Assembly: GCA_030653505.1 (NCBI GenBank)
Contig: JAURZK010000047.1
Span: 1-60,132 of the forward strand
Length of the DNA: 60,132 nucleotides
Direction: 5' to 3'
DNA from: Rubrivivax sp.
GTDB taxonomy: Bacteria; Pseudomonadota; Gammaproteobacteria; Burkholderiales; Burkholderiaceae_C
Shown: positions 40,832-48,598 of the stretch, one piece after another
Layout of the letters: each line of letters opens with the position of its first letter
How positions within the stretch are numbered: position 1 is the stretch's first letter
Translations under genes and position numbers: made by a program
The notes under the pieces: model-generated
What the model saw: only the letters and a program-made list of their open reading frames with translations
Database searches by the model: none
Told to the model about the DNA's origin: nothing

Positions 40832-41068
40832 ATGGACACCGACTTCCACCGCCTGCCGGAACTGTTCGCCCAACTCGGCCTGCCCGACAACGAGGCGTCC
40901 ATCCGCAGTTTCATCGCCGCGCACGCACCACTGGCCGGTACCGTCCGCATCGCCGACGCGCCTTTCTGGTCGGCCGCCCAGGCGCGCTTGCTGCGCGAGA
41001 GCCTGTGCGACGACGCCGACTGGTCGCAGGTGGTCGACCGTCTGGATGTCGCGCTGCGCCGCGGCTGA
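40832..41068 (+). CDS. DUF2789 family protein
   Basis: A 78-residue protein matching DUF2789: LFAQLGLPDNEASIRSFI, APLAGTVRIADAPFWSAAQ, RLLRESLCDDADWSQVVDRL. Function unknown; a small cytoplasmic protein common in gamma- and betaproteobacteria. AGGAG lies about ten bases before ATG 40832. Convergent with the LysR gene. Confidence 0.88.
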   Translation: MDTDFHRLPELFAQLGLPDNEASIRSFIAAHAPLAGTVRIADAPFWSAAQARLLRESLCDDADWSQVVDRLDVALRRG

Positions 41069-41085
41069 GCGCGGGCGCGGCTGCG

Positions 41086-42015
41086 TCAGGCGCCCGACGG
41101 GACGTCGACCGCCGCCGCGAAGCTGAACATGCCGCGCCGCGCCAGGCGTGTGAACTCGGCTTCGATGATCTCCTTGAGCGCCAGCTGCGACGCGTTGTCG
41201 CTGCGCTCGATGCGCATCGCCAGCACCAGCAGGCGGTTGAGCTGCACGCCGGTGATCTCTGAGATGACGACGCTGCGCGCCGCCGACGGGTCCTTGAAGA
41301 CCGAGATCGGCATCACCGTGGCCCAGGGGCCGTGCAGCACCAGTTCGCGTATCGAGTCGACCGAATCGATCTCGGCGCGCACGTTCAGGCGCCCACCCAG
41401 CGGCAGCAGCTGGCGTTCGACGAGGCCACGGTGCAGGCTGGTCACCAAGAGCGGCACGGCGGCCAGCTGGCGGATCGACACCACCGGGTCGATGTGCAGC
41501 GAGGGGTGCGAGACGAGCGCGAAGGGCTCGCCCAGCAGCGGGTACAGCGACAGCGCCCGCCCGGCATCGGGGTTGGTGACGATGGCCATGTCGACCATGC
41601 CGCGCTCCAGCCAGTCCAGCAGCGCCGGCGTGAAGGCCTCGCGCGCACGCAGCTGTATGCCCGCCACACCGCGTTGGCAGCTTTCGAACAGGCCCGGCAA
41701 CAGCACCCGCGCCAGCGTCGGCGACGCGCCCAGCACCACTGCCGCGGCGCTGTCGGCCTGGCGGTTGGCCAGCAGCTGGCGCACGCGCGCCGCCTCGGCC
41801 AGCATGCGCTGGGCCGACTCGTACAGCGTCACGCCCGCGGGGGTGAGCCGCACGCCGCGGGGCAGGCGCAGCAGCAGCTGCACACCCAGGTCGGCCTCCA
41901 GCTCGCGCAACTGGCGTGTCAGTGCGGGCTGAGCGATCGCCACCGCAACTGCCGCGGCGGTGAAGCTGCCGGCGTCGGCGATGGCCACGAAGTAACGCAG
42001 GGCACGCAGGTTCAT
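41086..42015 (-). CDS. LysR family transcriptional regulator
   Basis: A 309-residue LysR-type regulator. The N-terminal helix-turn-helix is MNLRALRYFVAIADAGSF then AQPALTRQLRELEADLGVQLL; a substrate-binding domain follows (about residues 90-295). It is divergent from the catabolic operon beginning at 42146, and by family habit would control that operon in response to a pathway intermediate. ATG 42015 gives the normal LysR start; the frame extends ten codons upstream. Confidence 0.92.
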   Translation of the reverse strand: MNLRALRYFVAIADAGSFTAAAVAVAIAQPALTRQLRELEADLGVQLLLRLPRGVRLTPAGVTLYESAQRMLAEAARVRQLLANRQADSAAAVVLGASPTLARVLLPGLFESCQRGVAGIQLRAREAFTPALLDWLERGMVDMAIVTNPDAGRALSLYPLLGEPFALVSHPSLHIDPVVSIRQLAAVPLLVTSLHRGLVERQLLPLGGRLNVRAEIDSVDSIRELVLHGPWATVMPISVFKDPSAARSVVISEITGVQLNRLLVLAMRIERSDNASQLALKEIIEAEFTRLARRGMFSFAAAVDVPSGA

Positions 42016-42032
42016 CAGGGTTAACTCGCACT

Positions 42033-42042
42033 CTATCGATAG
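42033..42042. promoter_or_regulatory. Candidate LysR operator
   Basis: The palindrome CTATCGATAG lies 18 bases upstream of the LysR start and about 100 bases upstream of the divergent Ldh gene. LysR proteins usually bind ATC-N9-GAT or T-N11-A type palindromes in exactly this position. The match is short, so this is a positional inference. Confidence 0.4.
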
Positions 42043-42145
42043 CAAGATGATATGGTGAGTGACGGCATCGGCATTGGACGGCCCCTACCCGCAACCCTAA
42101 CATTCACCCTTCTGGCCCTGCAACGGTGCCGACCCCGCGAGCCCC

Positions 42146-43210
42146 ATGGCAACAGATAGCAAACAGGTATTGGTCCCCTTCGAACGCCTGCAGGCCCACA
42201 TCGCCGCGACGTTGCAGCACGTGGGCCTGCCGCCGGCCGATGCGCAGAAGGTCGGCCACCTGATGGCGCAGGCCGACCTGCAGGGCTCGGACGGCCACGG
42301 GGTCATCCGGCTGCCGATGTACGTCAAGCGCATCCGCGCCGGCGGGCTGAACGTGCGACCGAACATTACCGTGGTGCACGAGAAGCCCGCGATGGCGGTC
42401 CTGGACGGCGACAACGGCATGGGCCACCTGGTGGTCTCGCGCGCCGTCGAACTGGCCATCGAGAAGGCACGCGAGGCGGGTGTGGCCTGGGTGGGCGTGC
42501 GTTCGAGCAACCATGCCGGCCCGGCATCGCTGTACGCGCGCATGCCGATCGCCCACGACATGATCGGCTTGTACTTCGCGGTCGGCAACGCCAACCACCT
42601 GCCGCCCTGGGGCGGCATGGAGATGCTGCTGTCGACCAACCCGATCGCGGTCGGCGTGCCCACGGCCGAGGAACCGCCGGTGGTGCTGGACATGGCCACC
42701 ACCGTGGCCGCCTACGGCAAGGTCAAGGCCAAGGCCAAGGCCGGCGAGATGATGCCCGAGGGCTGGATGATCGATCGCAAGGGCCAGCCGCTGCTCGACC
42801 CGAAGCGCGCCGACGAAGGTTTCCTGCTGCCCATCGGCGGCCACAAGGGTTACGGCCTCGCGCTCATCGTCGGCCTGCTGGCCGGCACGCTGCAGGGCGC
42901 GGCGATGGGGCGCGAGGTGGTCGACTTCAACAGGGACCACCTCAGCAAGACCAACACCGGGCAGGCCATCCTGGTCATCGACCTGAAGGCCTTCGGCGAG
43001 CCGGCCGCCTTCAAGGCCCGGGTCGACACGCTGGTGCGCGACATCCGCAACAGCGAACGGCTGGACGGCGTCAAGCGCATCTGGCTGCCGGGGGAACAAA
43101 GCCACCAGCGGCGCCTGCGGTACGGCGCCGAAGGCATCCCGATCTCGGCTGGCGTCATTGCCGACCTGGCAGCCCTGTCAGCCGAACTCGGCCTGGCACC
43201 GTTGCTTTGA
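42146..43210 (+). CDS. Ldh family NAD(P)-dependent oxidoreductase
   Basis: A 354-residue member of the malate/L-sulfolactate/ureidoglycolate dehydrogenase family, which oxidises 2-hydroxy acids with NAD(P). Recognisable blocks: ADLQGSDGHGVIRLPMYVKR, VRSSNHAGPASLYARM (catalytic His), LSTNPIAVGVP, MATTVAAYGKV and GGHKGYGLALIVGLL. The precise hydroxy acid cannot be told. It is the first gene after the divergent LysR regulator and probably starts the catabolic operon. Confidence 0.9.
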   Translation: MATDSKQVLVPFERLQAHIAATLQHVGLPPADAQKVGHLMAQADLQGSDGHGVIRLPMYVKRIRAGGLNVRPNITVVHEKPAMAVLDGDNGMGHLVVSRAVELAIEKAREAGVAWVGVRSSNHAGPASLYARMPIAHDMIGLYFAVGNANHLPPWGGMEMLLSTNPIAVGVPTAEEPPVVLDMATTVAAYGKVKAKAKAGEMMPEGWMIDRKGQPLLDPKRADEGFLLPIGGHKGYGLALIVGLLAGTLQGAAMGREVVDFNRDHLSKTNTGQAILVIDLKAFGEPAAFKARVDTLVRDIRNSERLDGVKRIWLPGEQSHQRRLRYGAEGIPISAGVIADLAALSAELGLAPLL

Positions 43211-43247
43211 GCACCGTCCCAAGCCCGGCCACACGACGAAAGAGAAG

Positions 43248-44618
43248 ATGATCCGTTCCATCAACCCGGCCAGCGGCGAAACCCTGGCCAGTTTCGACGC
43301 TCACGACGCCTTCACCGTCGACCGCCGGCTCACCGCGGCCGTGAACGCCCAACGCGCCTGGCGCCAGCGGCCGGTGACCGAACGCACGCCGCTGCTGCTG
43401 GCCGTGGCGCGTGTGCTGCGCAAGAACGCCGAGCGCTACGCGACGCTCATCACGCTGGAGATGGGCAAGCCGCTGTCAGAGGCGCGCGGTGAGATTCAGA
43501 AGTGCGCGATGACCTGCGACTTCTACGCCGAACACGCCGCGGCCTTCCTCAACGACGAACCCGTGGCCAGCGCCGCGAGCGACAGCCGGGTCGTCTACGA
43601 CCCGCTGGGCGTGCTGCTGGCGGTGATGCCCTGGAACTACCCCTTCTGGCAGGCCATCCGCGCCATCGCGCCGGCGCTCGCGGCCGGCAACGCGGTGGTG
43701 CTGAAACACGCCAGCAACGTGCCGCAGTGCGCGCTGGCGCTGGACGCGCTGTTCGAGGAAGCTGGCGCGCCTGCAGGCCTGTTCGCCACGCTGCTGGTCG
43801 AGTCCCCCGCCGTGCGCGGCTTGATCGAGGACGGGCGCATCAACTGCGTCACCTTCACCGGCTCGACGCCGGCCGGACGCGCCATCGCCGCAGCCGCAGG
43901 CCACGCGATGAAGAAGCAGGTGCTGGAACTCGGCGGCTCCGACCCCTTCATCGTGCTCGCCGATGCCGACATCCCGGCCGCCGCGCAGGCCGCGCTGAAG
44001 GCACGTTTCCAGAACACCGGGCAGAGTTGCATCTCGGCCAAGCGTTTCATCGTCGAACACAGCGTGGCCGATGGCTTCGCCGACCTGTTCAGCGAACTCG
44101 CCAGCAAGCTGGTGGTGGGCGACCCGATGGCGGCCGCCACGCAGATCGGCCCGATGGCGCGCGCCAACCTGCGCGACGAACTGCATGCCCAGGTGCAGGC
44201 CACGGTGGCGCAGGGCGCGAAGCTGCGTGTCGGCGGCAAGCCGCTCGACGGGCCGGGCTGCTTCTACGCGCCGACCGTGCTCGACCATGTCAGGCCGCAC
44301 ATGACGGCGGCACGCGAAGAGACCTTCGGCCCGGCGGCGGCCATCATCCGCGTGGCCAGCGCCGAGGACGCCGTGGCCGTGGCCAACGGCACCGAGTTCG
44401 GTCTCGGCGCGGCACTGTGGACGGGCGATGCTGAACGTGCGCGCGTGCTGTCGCGCCAGATCGACGCCGGCGCCGTGTTCGTCAACGCCATCGTCGCTTC
44501 CGACCCGCGCCTGCCCTTCGGCGGCGTCAAGCAGTCAGGCTATGGTCGCGAACTCGGCGTTCAGGGCTTGCGCGAATTCACGAACATCAAGACCGTCTGG
44601 ACGGGCCCGTCCCGCTGA
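43248..44618 (+). CDS. NAD(P)-dependent succinate-semialdehyde dehydrogenase-like
   Basis: A 456-residue aldehyde dehydrogenase of the Sad/GabD-like group. The start MIRSINPASGETL, MPWNYPFWQAIRAIAPALAAGN, TFTGSTPAGRAI, the catalytic Glu in LELGGSDPF and the catalytic Cys in NTGQSCISAKRF are all typical. It turns a semialdehyde into its acid; succinate semialdehyde is the usual substrate but others are possible. ATG 43248 follows AAGAGAAG; an upstream in-frame start lies inside the previous gene. Confidence 0.9.
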   Translation: MIRSINPASGETLASFDAHDAFTVDRRLTAAVNAQRAWRQRPVTERTPLLLAVARVLRKNAERYATLITLEMGKPLSEARGEIQKCAMTCDFYAEHAAAFLNDEPVASAASDSRVVYDPLGVLLAVMPWNYPFWQAIRAIAPALAAGNAVVLKHASNVPQCALALDALFEEAGAPAGLFATLLVESPAVRGLIEDGRINCVTFTGSTPAGRAIAAAAGHAMKKQVLELGGSDPFIVLADADIPAAAQAALKARFQNTGQSCISAKRFIVEHSVADGFADLFSELASKLVVGDPMAAATQIGPMARANLRDELHAQVQATVAQGAKLRVGGKPLDGPGCFYAPTVLDHVRPHMTAAREETFGPAAAIIRVASAEDAVAVANGTEFGLGAALWTGDAERARVLSRQIDAGAVFVNAIVASDPRLPFGGVKQSGYGRELGVQGLREFTNIKTVWTGPSR

Positions 44619-44647
44619 ACCCTCACCTCTTTGCCGGAGACGCCACG

Positions 44648-45064
44648 ATGACCACCACCACCGCACTGCAGCCGCAGGTGCTGCGCCCCGCTGAACTCAA
44701 GAGCTACGACCGGGGCGGCGGCGCGCGCACCACGCCGCTGGTGTCGCCGGCCATCGGCGCCCAGGGCTTCATCAACGGCATCACCGAATTTGCGCCAGGC
44801 GTGGCCATCCCCTTCCACAGCCACAACTGCGAAGAGAGCGTGGTGCTGCTGGAAGGCGAGGCCATGCTCGACATCGGTGGCCAGGCCTACCCTGTGAAGG
44901 CCTTCGACACGACCTGGATCCCCCCCAACGTGCCGCACCGCTTCCGCAACCTGTCGGACAGCCAGCCGATGAAGATCCTGTGGATCTACGCCTCCACCCA
45001 GGCCACGCGCACGCTCACCGAAACCGGCGAGACACGCCCGGTGTCGGCCGAGCACGCACGCTGA
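44648..45064 (+). CDS. Cupin domain protein
   Basis: A 138-residue single-cupin protein. Metal ligands are visible in FHSHNCEESVVLLEGE (His, His, Glu) and in PPNVPHRFRN (His). Such proteins can be dioxygenases, isomerases or binding proteins; which one cannot be told. Lies 29 bases after the dehydrogenase with CCGGAGA before its ATG, so it is in the same operon. Confidence 0.87.
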   Translation: MTTTTALQPQVLRPAELKSYDRGGGARTTPLVSPAIGAQGFINGITEFAPGVAIPFHSHNCEESVVLLEGEAMLDIGGQAYPVKAFDTTWIPPNVPHRFRNLSDSQPMKILWIYASTQATRTLTETGETRPVSAEHAR

Positions 45065-45102
45065 CCGCAAGCCACCCAGAAAAACCCAACGGAGACCCGC
45101 CC

Positions 45103-46089
45103 ATGAAATTCGCCAAGACCATCGTTCGCGCCTGGGCCTGCGCCATCGCGCTGCCGCTGCTGCCCCTGGCCGCCGCTGCGCAGACCGGCGCCTACCCGAA
45201 CAAGGCCGTGCGCCTGATCGTGCCGGCTGCACCGGGCGGCGGCGCCGACTTTCTGGCGCGCATCGTCAGCACCCGGCTGCAGGAACAGACAGGCCAGAGC
45301 TTCGTGGTCGACAACCGCGCCGGCGCCTCGGGCACCATCGCCGCCGACCTCACGGCCAAGTCGCCGGCCGACGGCTACACACTGCTGCTGGGGCAGTCCA
45401 CCAGCATGGCCATCGCGCCGCACCTCTACGCCAAGCTGCCCTACGACACGCTGCGCGACCTGCGCGCGGTGACGCTGGTGGCCGAAGTGCCCAACATGCT
45501 GGTGGTGCACCCCAGCGTGCCTGCAAACACGGTGAAGGAACTCATCGCGCTGGCCAGGGCGAAGCCTGAACTGCTGAACTTCGGCTCGGCCGGCAACGGC
45601 GCGCCGAGCCACCTGGCCGGCGAGATGTTCAAGACCGCCGCCGGCGTCAAGCTGACGCACGTGCCCTACAAGGGTGCGGGCCCGGCCGTCAACGACCTCA
45701 TCGCGGGGCAGATCCAGGTCATGTTCGCGCCCATGGTGGCCGTGCTGCCGCAGGTCAAGGCCGGGCGCCTGAAGGCGCTGGCCGTGACCTCGGGCAAACG
45801 CTCGCCGGCCGTGCCTGACGTGCCCACGCTGATCGAATCGGGCCTCGACGGCCTGGCCATCGTGTCGTGGTTCGGTTTCTTCGTGCCCGCGGCCACACCG
45901 CAGCCTGTGGTCGACAGGCTGTACCAGGAAACGGTGAAGGCCCTGAAGGCCGCCGACACCATCGAGCGTTTCGCCAAGGAGGGCGCCGAGCCTTCGGGCA
46001 TGAGCCCGGCCGACTTCGCGACCTACGTGACGCAGGAGTCCGCGCGCTACGCCAAGGTGCTGAAGGACAACGCCATCAAGCTCGACTGA
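45103..46089 (+). CDS. Bug-type tripartite tricarboxylate receptor
   Basis: A 328-residue periplasmic solute receptor. After a signal peptide (residues 1-26, ending AAAAQ) comes AYPNKAVRLIVPAAPGGGADFLAR, the Bug-family start, then YTLLLGQSTSMAIAP, FGSAGNGAPSHLAGE and HVPYKGAGPAVNDL. The family binds small carboxylates or amides. The membrane partners TctA and TctB are not in the window, which is common because many Bug receptors are orphans. GGAGAC lies ahead of the ATG. Confidence 0.93.
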   Translation: MKFAKTIVRAWACAIALPLLPLAAAAQTGAYPNKAVRLIVPAAPGGGADFLARIVSTRLQEQTGQSFVVDNRAGASGTIAADLTAKSPADGYTLLLGQSTSMAIAPHLYAKLPYDTLRDLRAVTLVAEVPNMLVVHPSVPANTVKELIALARAKPELLNFGSAGNGAPSHLAGEMFKTAAGVKLTHVPYKGAGPAVNDLIAGQIQVMFAPMVAVLPQVKAGRLKALAVTSGKRSPAVPDVPTLIESGLDGLAIVSWFGFFVPAATPQPVVDRLYQETVKALKAADTIERFAKEGAEPSGMSPADFATYVTQESARYAKVLKDNAIKLD

Positions 46090-46092
46090 AGA

Positions 46093-46175
46093 GGCCCCCA
46101 AGCTCGCTAGCGCTCGCCACCCCCCCCAGGGGGCGCCGTCCGCCAACGGCCCGGCAAAGCCGGTTCCGTGTCGGG
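46093..46175. repeat. Intergenic dispersed repeat-like element
   Basis: The stretch begins with CCCCCAAGCTCGCTAGCGCT, then a run of C followed by GGGGGCGCC, then CCGGCAAAGCCGG. It is rich in small inverted repeats (CCCCC/GGGGG and CCGGC-AAA-GCCGG). I recall very similar short elements, with the words AAGCTCGCT and CCCCCC-AGGGGGCGC, between genes of many Comamonadaceae and related genomes. It may weaken transcription between the first receptor gene and the rest of the operon. Confidence 0.55.
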
Positions 46176-46232
46176 AAGCTTGATCTCTGAGCTGTGCCCT
46201 ATCGCTGACAACCGCACCAGGACTTACTGTCG

Positions 46233-47483
46233 ATGACTTCCGTACTGCAAGCCCCACGCGCCCGCGCCGACCAGCCGATGGCGCACAACATGAAGCTGCT
46301 GTCGCACAACGAGCTGCAGGGCTTCGGCGGCATGGGCGAAGGCATCGCGATGCAGATCGCCGACGACGGCCGCCGCATCCTGTGGATGGCGCACGAGTCG
46401 GCGCCAAAGAACTTCACCGGCGTCGACGTCAGCGACCCACGCAACCCGCGTGTCATCGTGCAGACCGAACTGCCGCACATGAAGATGCGCTCGAACTCGC
46501 TGGACGTCGTGGGCAACCTGATGGTGGTGGCCAACCAGGTCAAGGAGCTCGGCGCCAAGCCGGCAGGCATCAACATCTACGACATCAGCAAGCCCGAAGA
46601 GCCGAGACTCATCTCGCACTTCGACTGCTCGGGCCCCTGGTCGCGTGGCGTGCACGCGGTGTGGTTCGTCGACGGCAAGACGGTGCACATGGCCTCGGGT
46701 GCGCCCGACTTCCAGCCTCACGACCCCAAGGACGACCAGATCTACCGCATCGTCGACATCTCCGACCCGACGAACCCGCGCGAGACCGGCCGCTGGTGGT
46801 ACCCGGGCACGCGCGTCGGCGACACCGCACCGCCGCCGAAGCGCCTGCCAGGCATCTTCGACACGGGTTTCCGCGCCCACAACACCAACGTCTTTCCGCA
46901 GCGGCCCGACCGCGCCTACGTCGGCTACATCGACGGCGGCGCGGTGGTGCTGGACATCTCGAACCCGTCCGACATCAAGGTCGCCTCGCAGTGGAACCAC
47001 TCACCGCCCTTCAACGGCTTCACGCACACCGTGCTGCCGCTGTTCGAGCGCGGGTTGTGGATCGTCAGCGACGAGTGCGTGAAGGACGACGGCGCCGACT
47101 GGCCCAAGCTGGTGTGGGTGGTCGATGCACGGTCCGACGCCAACCCGGTGCCCATCGCCACCTTCCCCGCGCCGCCCTACGACACCTTCGCCAAGCGCGG
47201 CGGCCGTTTCGGCGCGCACAACCTGCACGAGAACCTGCCGGTGCCCTGCTCCTTCCAGTCGGACACGCTCTTCATCGGCACCTTCTTCAACGCCGGCGTG
47301 CGCGTCTACGACACCACCAACCCCTACCAGGTCGAGGAGGTCGCCTACTACGTGCCGGCGACGCCGGCACTGTCGCCGCGTGGTGCCGTGCAGCTCAACG
47401 ACGTCTACGTCGACGAGAAGCGCACCGTCTACACGGTCGACCGTTTCTCGGGCGGCCTCTACATCCTAGAGATGAATGTCTGA
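46233..47483 (+). CDS. LVIVD repeat-containing protein
   Basis: A 416-residue protein built of LVIVD-type beta-propeller repeats, visible as recurring VDVSDPRNPRVI, IYDISKPEEPRLI, VDISDPTNPRE, LDISNPSDIKV and VYDTTNPYQVEEV. No signal peptide is apparent. Function unknown; in this operon it may be a scaffold or a binding protein. ATG 46233 was taken, with a second ATG 15 codons later as an alternative. The stop region overlaps the next gene by eight bases. Confidence 0.82.
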   Translation: MTSVLQAPRARADQPMAHNMKLLSHNELQGFGGMGEGIAMQIADDGRRILWMAHESAPKNFTGVDVSDPRNPRVIVQTELPHMKMRSNSLDVVGNLMVVANQVKELGAKPAGINIYDISKPEEPRLISHFDCSGPWSRGVHAVWFVDGKTVHMASGAPDFQPHDPKDDQIYRIVDISDPTNPRETGRWWYPGTRVGDTAPPPKRLPGIFDTGFRAHNTNVFPQRPDRAYVGYIDGGAVVLDISNPSDIKVASQWNHSPPFNGFTHTVLPLFERGLWIVSDECVKDDGADWPKLVWVVDARSDANPVPIATFPAPPYDTFAKRGGRFGAHNLHENLPVPCSFQSDTLFIGTFFNAGVRVYDTTNPYQVEEVAYYVPATPALSPRGAVQLNDVYVDEKRTVYTVDRFSGGLYILEMNV

Positions 47484-48576
47484 GCGCGATCCTCAGCGCG
47501 ACCCGCTCGCCGGCAAGATCCCGGTCACGCTGATCACGGGTTTCCTCGGCGCCGGCAAGACGACGCTGATCGGCCGTCTGCTGCGCCACCCGGACATGGA
47601 CCGCGTGGCGGTGGTCATCAACGAGATCGGCGAAGTCGGCATCGACAACGACCTCGTCAAGATGTCGTCAGAGAACGTCAGCCTGCTGGCCAACGGCTGC
47701 CTGTGCTGCAGCGTGCGCACCGACCTGCAGGAGACGCTGCGTGAACTTTTCGGCGAGCGCCGCGCAGGGCTGATCCCCGACTTCGACCGCGTCTTCATCG
47801 AGACCACGGGGCTGGCCGACCCGGCGCCGGTGATCCAGACACTGTCGACCGACGGCATGCTGGGTGCGCAGTACCGGCTGGACGGCGTGGTGACGCTGGT
47901 CGACGCCGTCAACGCGCTGCAGCAGCTGGAGGCCTCGCCCGAGGCCGAGCGACAGATCGCGCTGGCCGACCGCATCTTCATCACCAAGTGCGACCTTGCC
48001 GACGAAGCCGGCCTGGCGCAGTTGCAGGCCGCGGTGCGCGTGATCAACGCGCAGGCCGAACCGCGGCGCTGTGCGATGGGCGAGTTGCACCCGAAGGAGC
48101 TGATAGGCATCGGCCTGGCCAGCGCACGCGCCGATGCCGGCACGCTGCACTTCCTGGGCGAGCTGAAGACGGCGCCCGACGCCGCATCGGGTCCGGCCGA
48201 CGCCTACCTGGCGCAGCGCCTGCCGGCGCGGCACGACCCTGCGGTGAAGACGCTGTCGCTGCGCTTCGACGCGCCCTTCACCTGGGCCGCGTTTTCTTCG
48301 GCGATGGAGATGGTGATCGCACTGCGCGGCAAGGATCTGCTGCGCGTGAAGGGCATCGTCAACGTCGACGGCCAACCGGTGGTGGTGCAGGGTGTGGGCC
48401 ATGTCTTCCACCCGCCGGTGACACTGGACCGCTGGCCCAGCGACGACCAGGGCTCGCGCATCGTCTTCATAACCCGCCACATCGAAGCCCCCGCGCTGCG
48501 CGCGCTGTTCGGCGCCGTCGGTGCGCTGCAGGCCGAAGGCATGGTCACGCCGACGCCCACCGCGACGCGCCCCTGA
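47476..48576 (+). CDS. COG0523 GTPase (CobW/zinc chaperone family)
   Basis: A 366-residue G3E-family GTPase. Walker A is GFLGAGKTT (about residues 22-30), the metal-binding CxCC motif is GCLCCSV, and ETTGLADPAPV and TKCDL (nucleotide specificity) follow; a CobW C-terminal domain covers about 245-350. These proteins help insert metals into enzymes. Next to a molybdenum hydroxylase and a metal-dependent amidohydrolase, it may supply a metal to one of them. Overlaps the previous gene. Confidence 0.9.
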   Translation: MSERDPQRDPLAGKIPVTLITGFLGAGKTTLIGRLLRHPDMDRVAVVINEIGEVGIDNDLVKMSSENVSLLANGCLCCSVRTDLQETLRELFGERRAGLIPDFDRVFIETTGLADPAPVIQTLSTDGMLGAQYRLDGVVTLVDAVNALQQLEASPEAERQIALADRIFITKCDLADEAGLAQLQAAVRVINAQAEPRRCAMGELHPKELIGIGLASARADAGTLHFLGELKTAPDAASGPADAYLAQRLPARHDPAVKTLSLRFDAPFTWAAFSSAMEMVIALRGKDLLRVKGIVNVDGQPVVVQGVGHVFHPPVTLDRWPSDDQGSRIVFITRHIEAPALRALFGAVGALQAEGMVTPTPTATRP

Positions 48577-48598
48577 ACCGTTCGCCCCCCGAGCCGCC

